From Steromphala cineraria (lineage: Eukaryota > Mollusca > Gastropoda > Trochida > Trochidae): a stretch of DNA of 64,000 nt. The notes beneath the pieces were generated by a model, which saw nothing but the letters and a program-made list of their open reading frames with translations, made no database searches and was not told the DNA's origin. This document shows positions 21,801-35,700 of this stretch, piece after piece (position 1 is the first letter of the stretch; the number at the start of each line of letters is the position of its first letter). The stretch lies in contig OU744721.1 of the NCBI GenBank assembly GCA_916613615.1, forward strand, positions 71,553,060-71,617,059. The letters are read 5' to 3'. The position numbers were made by a program, and so were the translations under genes.

Positions 21801-24800
21801 CCATATGATTTCTTTCCTTTACCAGAATTTCAACATTTTTGCTAAATATTTGGGACAGTAAAATAATTGAATAGATAATAGAAATTATCTGAACAATTGA
21901 CATCTATAATTTAAATGTTATTTGACACCATCGACCTATGTATAAAAAGCAACAAAACTTAAAACTCTTGCTTGTGTTGTATTATCATAATTTGAGATGA
22001 GAAAATACCATGAAAATAGGCACTAAAATAAAAAAGTAAAAATTTCAAGCTATTTGAAAAATGGCATAAAAAAACAAGAGTGTAGAATAATTGTTAATTT
22101 AATTTTAAATTTGGGAAAATATGTCTTCTATCAATTTATGCTGTTCATTTGTTTGCTATTGTCAGTGTTCAAATTCAGTAAATTGTTTTCCTCATTAACA
22201 CGAAAATAGGTAACACAAGGGTATTTTGCTTCCATTGACATTTGTTTTGTGAAAAGAGAAAATATTTGATGACGATTGCAAGGAATGATTTTTTTAAAAG
22301 TTTGTACTAACTCGTCAGTCTATTTGCCACTGTTCAACATCACTTTTATACAAGGGGGTGGAAGCAGAATTAATATATCGATAAATATCAAGGCCCCATA
22401 AATATCAAATTAAATTGAAGTACTTACTTTGACTGATTGAAAAAGAGAGTAATTTACCGGTACTCTTTGATCTTGATTGGTATCAGTGTGATAATCAAGA
22501 TGATGTAAAATGATGCGATGCTCATCGTGACAATCAGTGACCATAATTTGTAATGTCACTCAGGGGGGAGGCTTGGTTGTTATATAATCGTATTCTATTA
22601 TCGACAAAGAGAAAGTAGATTTTCCCTGAAACTTTCATAAATCTTAAAAGATTCATTCCGTGATTTTCATTATAATATTATTTTGACTTGATACAAAAGT
22701 TAATGGTATAATTCATAATATAAATCCAAGGAATCTCTCTTCTCAAAATGGCCAATATACAATAAATACTTGTTTTCAATTAAAACCTAAAAACAGTAAT
22801 TTATGTTCATGGAAGGCAAATATACATGTCTAATTTACATGGAAACTAGTTAAATAACCTTTGGAACAGTATCAACTTGACTGATTGACGCGCGTCATTG
22901 TACGGATTTTGATCACAACCGCCACTTCAAACATTCTTATTGTTATACAATGTTTGTTAGCTTTGAAATGATCCTTTCTTGATCAAATGACACTTTTGGT
23001 AAGTTTATCATATGTAAGCCCGAAAAACTCACGGAGTGACTCTTTACGCAAGACATGATCTGGTTATTCGTTAGTTATCTTTATTTGAATATCAGACTGA
23101 ATTATGCTGAAGTGAGAGGAAAACAAAAGAAGGAAACTTGCTTGGGAATAGTCATATCTTGATCAATGTTTGAACTGGTGCCTGCAGGTCTGTCGATAGC
23201 TGCTTACTTTCCAATGTGACTTGTTTGAGAAGAGGTCAGCAAGCCTGACTGGCTTGTGTGATTTTAAAGACACTTACTTTCTAAACTTTGCAGGGCTTGT
23301 CAATTGTTTAGGATGGCTGGTTGATTTTCAAACCACAGGCCCTGCTCGCTTGACGAGACTCAAATATAATTCAAGCACTGATTTGTATCCAGTATATCAT
23401 TTTGCATTGTAGTGAAACACACTAAAAACCAAGAAGGAAGCTTGGGATTAGGCATGTACTGTGGCATGACAGATGCAATATTTGATAAAAATGTAAAATT
23501 TCATAACTCATTCTTTGTTTTTGTCAGAAATAGATGATATATAATATACATGTGCTTTAGGATATTTCAGTTTTGGTAAATATATAAACAACAGCTTTAT
23601 TATATGTTTAACTTTTACATAAACATAGCAAGACACTTGTCAAAACTGAAAGTAGATTTTAAAAGCCAACTTGCATAAAGATCTTATCAACCATAATGAT
23701 ACAAACCTTTTCAAACATAGATACAAGATTAAATCTTGAAGTTACCTGTTTCAGTTCTGAAAGATACCCTACAAAATCGAGGTGTACTAGGACAAATCAA
23801 AGCAAGAATCCGAGCGGAGGTTTTCAATGCTCTGGACGATCAAGCCGAACCTAAACCACCTCTGAGCAATGAAAATGTTTTGATCAACGAACTCATCAGG
23901 GAATACCTGGAATTCAACAAGTACAAGTACAGCTCATCAGTATTGGCTGCAGGTGAGATTCTTCTCATTACTTCTTGTGTTGTTATTTTGATAAAACTCT
24001 ATTTTGATTTTATTATTCAGCATTTTTAGCCTTTTGGGAGAGCACTGCTTCAGAATAAGTTATAAGCTCAAAACTAATGTTGTGCTTTGTTATAAACTGT
24101 CCTTAGATTAATAAAAAGATTCTTTATCATTTGAAGCTTGTGTACTTGTTCATTGATGAAATAGTAATCTGTGTTTTTGGTGTGAAGACATTGAAGTAAA
24201 ATATATCTTTATAGCGGTAGTTAATTCTTATCTTTGAGCGAATTTTTCATTACGTTGAACATTGCTCTTTCCCCAGATCGCCGCTAATGGCTGAAATATT
24301 TCCCATGCCTTGTTGAGCATTAATTCACTCACTCACTCACTCTTTCCCCAGAATCTGGTATGCCCAAGGCTCCTCTTGAAAGAGAGTTTCTCAGGAATGA
24401 GCTCAATGTTGTAGAAGATGCTCCTGCCAAGACAGTGTAAGTGAAATAAAAAGAAGTGAAGGTGCTAAATGATTTGTAAAATTCATTTCACTTAAAAGGA
24501 GTATTTAGTTTATTCTGCTGCAATTATGTATTTGTAGCAATAGTAATAGCTCTCAACACAATCTTTATACATGCAATATTGATTCTTTATTTTCATCAAT
24601 GGCTGTACCCTTATCATTAGTTTCTTGTTTATCAATTAACATATTAAAAGTCCATGACTCCATGGACCAATCACATGTGAATGCTCATTCTTCGTCCCAT
24701 GAGATCAGGGCGTTATCTAGTTCTCTTGCGACTTGGAAATCAGTTTTAGTTGACCAGTGGCAATGGAAGTCTTCAAGTGCCTTCACCAGAGCTTATGTGA

Positions 24801-26316
24801 GGGATATCACCCAAATGGTTGATGGGTTATCTTCCCTGGGACCTTCATTAATGGCTTAGCTATGATTAAAAGTGAAGATTTACCAACGATAAATCTTAAA
24901 TCATAAAATTATTAATTGTAATAAATATAAAAGAATGTGCAGCAGAACATGATGTTAAAGTGATACTAAGACAGACACCCTTTGATGTGTTGCAGCCCCC
25001 TCCTGTACAGTATTGTGTCCCACTACACCAGCAGACACCCCAAGACAGCAGCCAGACAGGCCGGCCAGACACAGACAAGGGGAAGTAACCAGGGAGCCTT
25101 CCTCAAACACTTGCAGCATGATCATGGTACTACCTGTATACATTTAGATATTGACTTTAGACATAAATGCAAAATATTTTGGAATAGCTTATCTTATGGC
25201 AAAAAGCATTATCATTCTCTTGTTAATTCCATATGAAACTCAGATGTTGTGACTAAACATGTATAACCAATTTGTTGGTGCCCGGACACTTTGTATCATA
25301 ACGTTATGATGAGAAGGTAAAATGGAGCAAATTAGTATTGAATATGTAGCTACTTATGATAGATCTTCATTCTTGTCATTCCAATAACTGATATGAAACA
25401 ATTGTAGCAGCCTTTGAGGCAGGGTTGTGAGGTTAAAGTTCACAGCATAAGACAATGATTTTTCATGTTTATGTTGAAGAATGTTCATGACATGATCAGT
25501 TAAAATATTGATGTAAGTGAAATACTCTGTATTATCACCCAGCCTTTTTACTGCACATAGACGTTTAGTGTGCACTGATTAAATCTTGTCGTATAGAATA
25601 CTATACAATTATAGACTGGTGATGAGGTCAATACCTGTTTTGTTAGACAAAGGGAAAACAATATTAAACAATTATTGACTTCAAGTGAGGTTGATCCAAT
25701 GATTTGTCGACCTTGGGCACGTGATATTCACCTCGGTGAATATCACGTGTCCAAGGTCGACAAATCATTGGATCAACCGAATCTAGAAGTCTATGATTGT
25801 TTTATTATATGAAAAATATTCTTGAATCACGTTTCTTCTGTGCAAATAAGGGACATCACTCTAATATACCTAAATAATATGCCTAAAACCATAAGGGACA
25901 TAACTTTAATTCAGCACAGTCACGAAGCGATGCCTATTGCTTGATTAACAGCGTAACATGTGATGTACGGAGTTCGAGACGTAATTCTCAAATCTATTTA
26001 TAGCCACGGGAGGTGCTTGGATTGTTATATCAACCTCTCGCGCTTCACACAGGTTGACATTGCTTGACGTCAATGCGGTCATGTGACCAAGTGGGCCAAT
26101 CGAAAAGACGGATATGATCCATTCATATAATAATGATCAATGACAAAGTTGTTTTTTCGAGTCTATAAAACAGGTTTTGAATGAATTCACCAGTCCATAA
26201 TTGTTTTGTCGACCTGTCAGATTGCCACAAAAAAAAAGAGCTAAAAAAACAAAGTTTGTTGTCCTGTTTCAGATGAAGGGGAAACAGGAATCATAGTACG
26301 TGGAGGGAAGAGGTGA
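18900..26316 (+). CDS. CEP20: Centrosomal protein 20 (FOPNL/FOR20), complete
   Basis: Five coding exons: 18900-18927, 23755-23952, 24352-24436, 24996-25126 and 26273-26316, all in phase, 161 aa (human about 174). CEP20 belongs to the FOP/TOF-LisH family and is needed for basal-body docking, ciliogenesis and centriolar-satellite function. Exon 1 encodes only MASSEDLKE. Exon 2 carries the TOF/LisH region, with GVLGQIKARIRAEVFNALDD and ELIREYLEFNKYKYSSSVL. Exon 3 has ESGMPKAPLEREFLRNEL and exon 4 VPLLYSIVSHYTSRHP. The last 14 codons end at TGA. The C-terminus is shorter than in vertebrates. The exon 1 donor (GAAGGTTGAT) is weak, but phase and homology support it. Exon 3 uses a splice acceptor duplicated by a retroelement insertion. 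Confidence 0.93.
18928..23754 (+). other. CEP20 intron 1, 4.8 kb
   Basis: AT-rich and non-coding. Apart from the TTAA-flanked element at 20,649-21,228 I see no gene, RNA or clear repeat. The open frames in it (for example around 19.5 kb and 23.2 kb) resemble nothing and have no splice support. Confidence 0.6.
20649..21228. mobile_element. piggyBac-like MITE, 580 bp
   Basis: TTAA at 20,645-20,648 and 21,229-21,232 brackets perfect inverted ends CCCTTACGATGCGGG. The interior holds two direct copies, about 187 bp apart, of a 150-bp unit starting at AATGATTGAGGGTACCCACC (near 20,802 and 20,990). TTAA plus a CCC start is typical of piggyBac elements. No transposase is present. Confidence 0.88.
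24278..24339 (+). mobile_element. Retroelement 3' fragment inserted at a CEP20 splice acceptor
   Basis: A 62-bp insert (starting TCGCCGCTAATGGCTGAAAT, ending in an ATTCACTCACTC-type tail) flanked by 13-bp direct repeats CTCTTTCCCCAGA at 24,265-24,277 and 24,340-24,352. The simple-sequence tail and long duplication indicate target-primed retrotransposition. I recognise the unit as a common molluscan repeat, from memory. The duplicated target contains the 3' splice site of CEP20 exon 3. Confidence 0.85.
25689..25778. repeat. 90-bp near-perfect palindrome
   Basis: Arms of 44 bp starting GGTTGATCCAATGATTTGTC are inverted around a 2-nt centre, with one mismatch (GGGCACGTG against the complement of CACGTGTCC). 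It lies in CEP20 intron 4 and would extrude a long hairpin. No duplication at the flanks was found. Each arm holds CACGTG. Confidence 0.9.
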
Positions 26317-26538
26317 CGTTCTTTTGACACATCAGATCTGGATAAAATTTGATTCGGTAAATAACATTGACAAATGTTATCATCACATGTAGCATGTATA
26401 TATGTCATTCTGTGATAACTGTACTTAATTTATCATTTTGAAATATAACTTTTTTCATACACAAGTATATTGTTTGTTATGTGTAATAAGCAAGTTTGAC
26501 AAGTTGATTCCCAGTCACAGTGAGAAATATGTTGATAG

Positions 26539-26544
26539 AATAAA
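26539..26544 (+). terminator. Likely CEP20 polyadenylation signal
   Basis: AATAAA 223 bp after the CEP20 stop codon, followed by a TG-rich stretch (GTCCTGTGTATGG). Confidence 0.5.
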
Positions 26545-26648
26545 AGAGTGATTTCACATGGTCCTGTGTATGGTACAGTTGACCGCTATCAGTGATTGTT
26601 AGCAACATCTGGGTGGCTCACCAGATCAGTGGGTCTCCCAAACATTTA

Positions 26649-26779
26649 AGGATTGTTTTACATGTTTTGTGCCTCTATCGATGTATAATAGCAACAAATT
26701 GTATAAAATCGCTACACGATTTTATACAATTTGTTGCAATTATACATCGATAGAGGCACAAAACATGTAAAACAATCCT
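26649..26779. mobile_element. 131-bp foldback MITE flanked by TA
   Basis: Arms of about 63 bp starting AGGATTGTTTTACATGTTTT are inverted around a short centre near 26,714. TA sits at both outer edges (26,647-26,648 and 26,780-26,781), as for mariner-type insertions. It lies just past the CEP20 3' end. Confidence 0.85.
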
Positions 26780-26789
26780 TATAATTTCA

Positions 26790-29729
26790 CAATCAACATT
26801 TTAACAAAGTTTTTCTCAATGTCGTGAGATTGTGGTTTGTTACACGAAACAATGCAAAGTTGAATCAAAATTGACAACTCCAAAAGATAAATCAGCAGAA
26901 GATTTAATTTCGTTTTCGCAACCATTGAAACCCATGCATTCACATTTTTGGAATTACCCTAATTAGCATATCACACAATGTTCAAAATGTCTGCCGTTTG
27001 CAAGACGCTCGGATCGAACAAGCTTGAGGGCTCGTAGTTATTAAAATGCAGCCTTTTCCAGTGAAGGTAGGGATTTTGTTAGGGAGAGGAAAGTATTTAC
27101 TTGTTACAAACTCAAGTTGGAAGTGATAAGATATGTTTTATCTGCCTTTTCAACAGAACGGAAGTAGCAACTGTCAAAATTGGACTATATGCGTCAGTTT
27201 ATTGTGACGTCACAAGGAATGAATGCACATGGTATGGTTGCACATTTTTCTGCATTCATCGAGAAATGGCAGCAGGTTTTTGAGAGCTCTTGTCCAATCA
27301 GAATCGTGGAAATTAGTGTAACAAAATCATTTTGTAATTATTGCTGTATAAACGGCAAGTTTGAATGCTGATTCCCATACTGAGACACAAGTTGAGAAAG
27401 TTATGGCGTCTCCCTCGGCAAGAGACTTTATTCAAAATGTGCTTCTTTTCACTCAGCAGTACTGTTATTGGGTGCTTGGGTTAGACCAGGATGACAATGC
27501 AGGGAGTGTCCTTAGTATGCTTTTGGTGTACCTAGATATCCCAATAAAAATACCCTAAATATTACTTTGTTCTGTTCTTTGAGTGAGGATCTTAGCTTGC
27601 CGTGAGTCGTGTATGTTCATGTTTAAGATATGCTCAATTTATATAGCTCTGACAACGTACAAAATTGTTGATACACAACAGGAAATATACAAAAAAGTGT
27701 TTGTTTTCAGCATTTTATTGACTGATACTTAAATAACATCCGCATATATTGTTACAGTAGCAGCATAAGTACATTGATGGAAACAAAATCTTGATTTATT
27801 ATGGCTCCTTTGTTTCATATTTATTTGGACAATTGGGATGAAAGTTGTGATGAATTAAAGTTCATTGATATGATTCATGCAATATAGATTTATATTTTGA
27901 GATAGTCAAGATGATAGTAAGTATACTAAGCAACTAACTATTTGATGGTGATTATTTTCCTGGCTCTGCTAAAAATGTGATGTTGAAAAAGCAATGTTAA
28001 ATGATTGCTAAAACTGAATCATAATAAAAACAATGACAAAAATTTAAAAATAAAATTTCACTAAAGTTATCACAGTTGAATGAAAGAAGCAAAGTATTAA
28101 AACTTCTATGCCCTAAATTTATGTACCAGTAACCTGGCATTAACCTCATTTAATAACATAATTCAAGAGGGACAGATTTTTTAGATATTTGGAAGTAACA
28201 TTGCCTTGTAAGTATCATTATACAGGTGTATTTTGATCCTTGTTAATGTCCATATAAATGAAAATATACCAAAAAACACAAGGGTGATGGAAGGAAAGAT
28301 ATAATTCATAATCGCTATGAATGTTTAACTTTTACAACTATGGGACAATGAATGATATTATAGTGAAATGAGGTTCATGTAAGGGACAGTGCTGATAGTA
28401 ATACCCGGTAAGCTGAGGCATGATAACACAGGGTAATGAGAAAAGAGTAATAAAGATAGCAAGGTGATAGTGATAGTGGAAGCTAAGGTCACTTGCTGAG
28501 GATTCTGTGCTTACATTACCACTGAACACAGAAAGACGCTGGCTCCATTTATCAGTCACAACACATACAATAAGATACAGTAATTCATTAAAAATCGTCC
28601 CTGGCTTCTATTTGATGTCTTGGTTCTATGTTAGGAATACTGTTTGCTTAATAAACAAAAATATAAATCTTTCGGGGAAAAAAATGCCAACTTTTTTGTG
28701 CTTGTTCAATAACAAAGGGGCACCATTTAAAGGTATCAACATGTTTAGTATTTAGAAGAGCCTTCAAGGAGGTGAAAAGGTGCTCACAGCAAGTTGTTGG
28801 TATTTTAGTGTTTTAAGGGCAGAATTATTCACTCATTCATTCCAACTCATTAACAATAACAAGGTGTTTCCATATATATCAGAATTCAGGAATGTTGAGC
28901 GACAACTGTAAGCCATGGACTCACAAACAGATAAATACATTGACAACACAATGGATAGTAAAGTCATGATTGAGTTATGTGCTCGGTAATCTCATCCATC
29001 TAAAACAACAACCACAAAGATGAGGAAGGACAGAAGTTGATTATTACTGTATAGTTATGATTCACAGTACATGATAATCTTTTACATTTCAACAACTGTT
29101 GAACTCCAAAGCTGAATTTTTCTGTGAAGTGCCTTGTACCTCAGGAATAAGGACTTTACATCTCATCCTGACTCTCAATAATTTGAGGGCATTACTCACT
29201 CAACAAGTTTATCGTGTTATAAACCCTGAAAATCTGTTAATCATCTTGTGAAGGTGAAGTAAATAACCAAGACTAGTTTTCTTGTATTATGTCTTATGAT
29301 TATGGAATATGCATATGGAATTAGATTTCATAACAATAATGATTGTCAATGATTTGATTAAGAGAAAATGGCCAACAACGGCTAATATTAAAAGCACTAA
29401 TGGGCTAAAAGTAGGTAAAAGTCTTCCATAAATAACTGCAGTTCACATACAGTGAAGCTTATTGGTTCTACTCATCCTTTCCAGGTGACACACTTATTTC
29501 ATTTTCACATTTCTTGTTGTTCATAAAAGTTTCCTTTAATCCATCAATAAAAGGGCAAATACTCTATGGAATGTCAATCTTCACAACATATATCAACCAT
29601 ACTGTGGTTATAATTATTTGCTAAAAGCTGTTCTTTCTATCTCATATGGACTTTTTCCCTGCACCTTTAACAAACAATCACAATTTCAGTACTATATGTA
29701 AGAGGAGTTGTAAGTCAAGTAGCACCCTG
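26790..29729. other. Spacer and 3' UTR sequence between convergent CEP20 and TECPR1
   Basis: No gene is recognised. An open frame near 27,402 starts in a fair context (ATGGCGTCTCCC) but has no family resemblance and no splice partner. The TECPR1 3' UTR must lie in the right part. Confidence 0.5.
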
Positions 29730-32700
29730 TCACAACGGCTGTTTGCTAGGAAGTTCCGGAGTCTGAGCTGCTGGCTCACGATATCCTCGTACAGACACGT
29801 TCTCCCAACCACTCTGTAACATAAAACATTTCAACCAGTCAGTTCCTTTAATCTTTGTTAATTTGCTAGTTCATGGTTGTACAATTTTTGAGGTTATTGG
29901 TCCATCTAGTCTAACGATGAACAAGCAAAATGTCACATTTTGTTCTGCAATGATTAAACATTCATTCAGCTGTCCTTTTTGTCAATGACAAACTAGTTCA
30001 AGAGTTAAAATTTCACAGGAGGATAATGTGCATATGGATGTATTTCAATGAACTTAATATGAATCGTTCTTATTATCAATCATACTGGAATGACAGGTGG
30101 CTCATTAATGAGACAAAATTTAGCGTAATTAGAAAAAAATAAGAGTTGTCTGTTATTTCTGTTATCCAGTAATGGTGACCCTCTCCATATTTGAAGAGAT
30201 TGGGTGCATTTTTTCATAAAATATTGTAACATAGTCTTTGATAAAATACCATTTTTATTTGGTTACCACGTTGTTACAAGCGGTGTATGTAAAGCTATGC
30301 CCTAGATAATAAGTGTACATCAGTACAGTGTTCCGTTAACTTGCAACCCACATCTTTACAGAGAAGTACAGATTCATACAGCTCAACAAATCCCCTGTTC
30401 AGTGTTAGACAAACAATAAACACCAATGTTGACTCACCCCAATTACGAGTTCCCAAGTATGTCCGGAGGGAGAGTTAGAAGCTATACCAAGTCTTCTGTA
30501 CACAACCCCCGGTCCTCGCTTGTTCTTCATGAAGTTGGAGTCAGTCACGATCCATACCTGTACATACAGAACATGCCTTCATTGATATAAATGCCTCTAG
30601 ATGTGACATATCTTATTTTAAAATATTTCTAACATACAAAGGATTGGTAGAGACCAATTTCGGTGTCAATAATAACAGACTTATGGAAGGAGAAAATAAG
30701 TGCTCAAACTTTGATGGCATAATTATATCTTGGAATAACAAAAAGTTCATATAGAAAAAAACAGCGTCAGTTTTGTAGTGGCTTTGTCGGCTTATCTGTA
30801 GCTGACGATATGTTAGGACACATTCTCTCCCCACAGAGGTAGCTCATATCATAAACTCCTGATCCAACCTCTGTTGTAATAACAGCAGTTTGAGGGCTAG
30901 AAAGGACTGATCATATGCAATCAGTGATGCTGTTTCTAAAGTTATAATGTTTCAAAAATTTAATTCATTAAGTATTTTTGGGGAAAACAAGATATTATTA
31001 AAAAATGCACATCACTTCAAGTCTTGTTCACATAACACTGTCACAATATTTGGTGACTGAATCACAGCATAGGACTGGTGACAACAAGCAAGCTTTCCAT
31101 GCAAGCAGTGCTTTCATTTGCTGAAGTTTTCAAGAATGTTTGTTATGAAAATGTTTGCCTCTTGGTGAATGGGTGAAGATGGAATCATGTTTTAATGACT
31201 TGAGCTTCCTCTGTTGAGAGGGAAAGATTTGACAATGAGAGACACTGACCTGATCCTCGGGTCCCACAGAGACAGAGCGGACCGAGTTAGAGATGAACGC
31301 CCACCTGGTTCCTTCTGGGAATGTCTCTGTGATCTCCTGTCGGTACCACAGGTTGCCTGTATACATACAGATAACAACACTTTGACAGATTGTTAACAAA
31401 ACTTTTCAAGACTTTACTTTCCAAAGATCAAAGTAAACGATTACTTCTTGATTATATTGTAAACAAAGTCATCAACTGAAATTTCTACTTGCTGTTGAGA
31501 ATACAATCAGATGAAAGTTAAGAAAAAACTTTTAGCTGCAAGACCTGTCATGAATTGAACTTTGGATGGCACACATCAAATGAATTGATATACATAAGTA
31601 AAAGAATTTTAAAGAAAATAGTCGTCAAACCTTTAGTATCAACTGCCCAGACAGCTGTGTTGCCGACCGAGATCTGTTTGAGGAGACAGCCGGCTGGGGG
31701 AGGGGGAACAACCTGGATCCAACTGGTACCTACAATACATATGTGTGTATACAGGGCATGGGAGGTGATCAGAGCGATATGATTCTTAGATATTGATCTT
31801 TACTGATGCACATTGCATTATCAAAGTTTCAAAGCCGAAACTCACGCCGGAATTCACAGTTCATTGGTTGAAGATTGACCCCAGTATGTATATATATATA
31901 CCTGCAATCTGGAACTGAGTGACCCCAGGTCTGAACCAGGCTGACCCATCCTGAGCTAGAGCCCACACTCGGTATGATCCGCCCACTGACACCGCACGGA
32001 ACGGCTGGTCTGTAGCAACGTGGATCCAACTCTCGCCCTGTGCAGTGAACAAAATGTTTTTAAGCATGAACAAAGATAAGATTTTCTTCAAAAAAGGATT
32101 TATTATTGATGAAAGAAAGAAATCACAATTGCAACCAAACATAAATATCTTGAATTCATAAACAATTTACTGAATATTGGAATAGAGACATCTTAAAAAT
32201 ATGGTTGTTCAATAAATGATTTGTTTTACATAATCTGACAAGAATCAGAAAATGTTGCAGGAAAAAAACATTTTGAAACAATACTGCAAATAATTGAAAA
32301 AATTTATCTATGTTGAAAGCACAAGTAATAAGTGACTCCCCTGCCTTCAAGGAGAATGTGTATTTACCGAAGGACATTGAGTAGAGACTCCAAGCCTGGA
32401 CAACACGTTCCCATTGGTGCCGACAGCCCACACCACCACCGGCTCTGTGTCTGAAGCAACTGGATCAACCTGCACCGACACGTCTCTCAGGGGAACCGAC
32501 TCACACCCCTCCCAGGGTCCAACCGTCTCCAGACGACACTTCCTCCTCCACCTCCTCCGCCGGATGCTGTCTCTCAGTCCACAGTGCTGTCGGAACGGTC
32601 CGTCAAAGTGGGAGGAGAACTGCCAACCCTCGTTGTCAACTCCTCCGCTGAGGTCAAAGTCCACCTGCCAGTCACTGACCCACGTCCACTTGGTGGATGG

Positions 32701-35700
32701 GAGCTCCACATCCTCCTTGGTGTCTGTCCGGTTGCCCTGGTGGGATCCCCATCTGTAGCCCTCTGCCAGGAACCCTCTAGGAGTTGGAAGAAAACATACC
32801 AATAATAACAACTAGTGTTTGCAAAAGCTGAGCAGACCCAAACATGAGGTTTCCCTTTTGCCTGTTCCACTTTCTCCACAGCCATAACGAATTAACATAG
32901 TACATTTTTTTTTATAACCATTTGTTTGTTCCTTTATAGCCTAATGTTTTTTATACTTCTCTTAGAAGATATTTGATGCTATTTTACAAAGAACTATTTC
33001 TCTGAATGAAGTGCAAGCAGTTTTGAATACACTTTTAGTGTAATTGTCTCTAACCCTATAATCAACTGTTGTTCACATTGTTGATGTCCAAAGACCTTGA
33101 CAGAGCTCCTTTATACAATATACCTTTACCTAGAATATGATATGCCTACCTGCTGACATATCCGATGAGAGGAAACCACTTCTGGTTCTCATACACACAA
33201 ATAGTCCGCTTGTCCGTCTGGAGGCTCACTAGCTTAGACATGCGTGATGTGGCTGTGGGAAGAGAAACAATTGTTGTTACAAGAATCATCATGGATTAAC
33301 TTCATAATTATTTAATGCACAATATTTCAAATATTTCTGTTCTTGAAGTTACAGAGAAAAAATATGATAAGAATTTCAAATTCAATCATCTTCAAGCATC
33401 ATTGTATCTATATAGACATCTTAAAAGTTGTTATCCATAACATTTGTCTTGTATTACCACACCAACTTCTAAATGCCTTTGAAGAATTTTAAAAGTTGGG
33501 AGTTGGGAACTATTTTTATTGAGAAATACTTACTTAGATATGTAAAGGTGATGATTCATTATCTATCTTCTACAAGGTCTTGGATTGATCCACATTACAA
33601 GCCACTCACCCTTGAATAGTCCACCACCATAACCCCCAGAGTATGTCCACACAGCATGGTTGTGCCCCACCCCCCAGGTCACTCCACATGTAGATGTCTC
33701 TATAAGACGCAGGTGCCCCCCGTGCTGCATCCACACCCTGTAAATAAAACGGTCATATTTTGTAATTTTAGTGATATCAAATTAAAAAGAAATTTCACTA
33801 AGAATATGATACCGCTTGAACAAAAGAGTTTTTACATTTGAAAAATGTCTGATATTTCCTTGTAAATCAGCTGCCTACTTGAGGTCCAGCATTTGTGAAT
33901 ATTTCCTTTGGCAATACATCTTTGTAGATAAAGACAGAAGGAAATTAGGAAAAAGTTTGATTGGGATCAAGGAATGGCACTATCCATGCTGCAAAATTTC
34001 ACCACTATGTGACTTTGCACATATAACCTAAATGTTACAGACTATTTGGATAGCTGCAAGGCATAAATGATGAGCATTAATTCATACACTAAACACAAAA
34101 TAACCGTTGTAACATTCTGTTTAATTGGTTACATTTACAGTTTATAGAAAAAGAACCAAAAAAACTGTTTATCTTCATGATTATAACAGTTTTCTCCTCT
34201 AGAGCAGAATACAAACCACTTACATCTCATGACCCTTGACATGAAGCTTGTCCGGCCTGTGTACAAACACCTCGCCTCTCTGAGTAGTGGACCAGATAGA
34301 ACCTGCAGGCACCCTGCTAGCCAGTTTCCATGACGAGGCATTTACAATACACAGCAGAGACATCTGGGGAGAGAAAATTATCATATTATACACTGCTATG
34401 AAATATATTCATGCAAATATAAATCATACAATAAAAAATACTTCTTATTTCAACGAAAGCAGTAGACGCAGGTACTATTCTTATTTCATTTCTTTATAAG
34501 TAGGACTGGATCTAATACCTCCTTTTGAAACACAAATTATCTCCCTTTCCAAACTGCATCACAAGATAGCAATGATATATCCCTTTCTTAACTTTTGGAA
34601 AAACACAAATTTGAAATCTAAAATTTGTTTGCAAATAATACATTCATCTCAACAACTTAGGAGGTACAAAAAGATTGCAAGAGAATTACTAGAAAGTTTA
34701 AAATGATAAAAACATGATGATAAAAAATCTGCCAGAAAGTACGTATTGAATCAGACAATATTTCAACCAGTTGAATGGCTTCCAGTGGTGGCTTTAGGGG
34801 GAATTCTTCTGCTCATCATCCTGCTACATCAGCGGATATGTCTCCACGTTAGGCTACAACCTATCCCCTGATCTCCTGCTATGGTATTCTGCCGTATCGC
34901 TATATATAGCAAGCCAATCAAATGATGCCCTTTCAGCGATAGCGGCAAACTGGTTCCGAGTGATTCAAATCAACCAATGGGAGTGCTATAAGATCATAAA
35001 TCTGAAGTCCCATTGCAGGCTCCGCTAAGCTCTAAACTGCGCTCTCTTAGATTTCCACGAGCGACATCACTAGACAACAGTGTATGGAGTTCGAAAAAGT
35101 TTGACTGAAAACAGACAGGCTTAAATAGCGCTGAGTAACCACCTGTCAGCAATACGGCTGAATACCATAGCAGGATATCAGGGGATAGGTTGTAGCCTAA
35201 CGCGGAGACATATCCGCTGATGTAGCAGGATGATGAGCAGAAGAATTCCCCCTAAAGCCACCAGGAAGCCATCAACTAGCTAGTACACTCACCCAATCCT
35301 CTGCATCAGACACTGAGGCTGGCTTCAGGAGGAAAGGCTGCAAGGACTTGACAGTCTCTGGGGTGTGGATGATAAACGCTGACCTTTCCTTAGTGTCTTC
35401 AGCCAGCTTCACACACACAATGTCCTGGATACAGATCTGGGTGTGCTACAAGAAAAGGATTAGTGGGAGATGAGATGAAGACGAGGACATAGACAATTTT
35501 ACACGCCTGTGTTAGAAAGTTCAGAGTATTATCTACACATTTTGAAATTTCGTTTAATGACTATGTATGCCATTATTATAGTGAACATATGTAATATGTA
35601 ACTTTACACGCCTGTGTTAGAAAGGTCAGACTGTTATCTATACATTTTGAAATTCGTTTAATGTCTATACATGCCATTATTATAGTGAACTGTGTTAGAA

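Noticed and set aside
24599..24859. 86-codon plus-strand open frame in CEP20 intron 3
   Set aside because: It lies between verified CEP20 exons 3 and 4, has no splice signals in phase and no recognisable protein.
27361..27558. Small plus-strand gene starting ATGGCGTCTCCC
   Set aside because: No family resemblance, no splice partner and AT-rich flanks; open by chance as far as can be seen.
32414..32885. Several open frames of 70-115 codons on both strands
   Set aside because: All overlap TECPR1 exon 16, which encodes the second dysferlin domain; GC-rich coding sequence opens the other frames.
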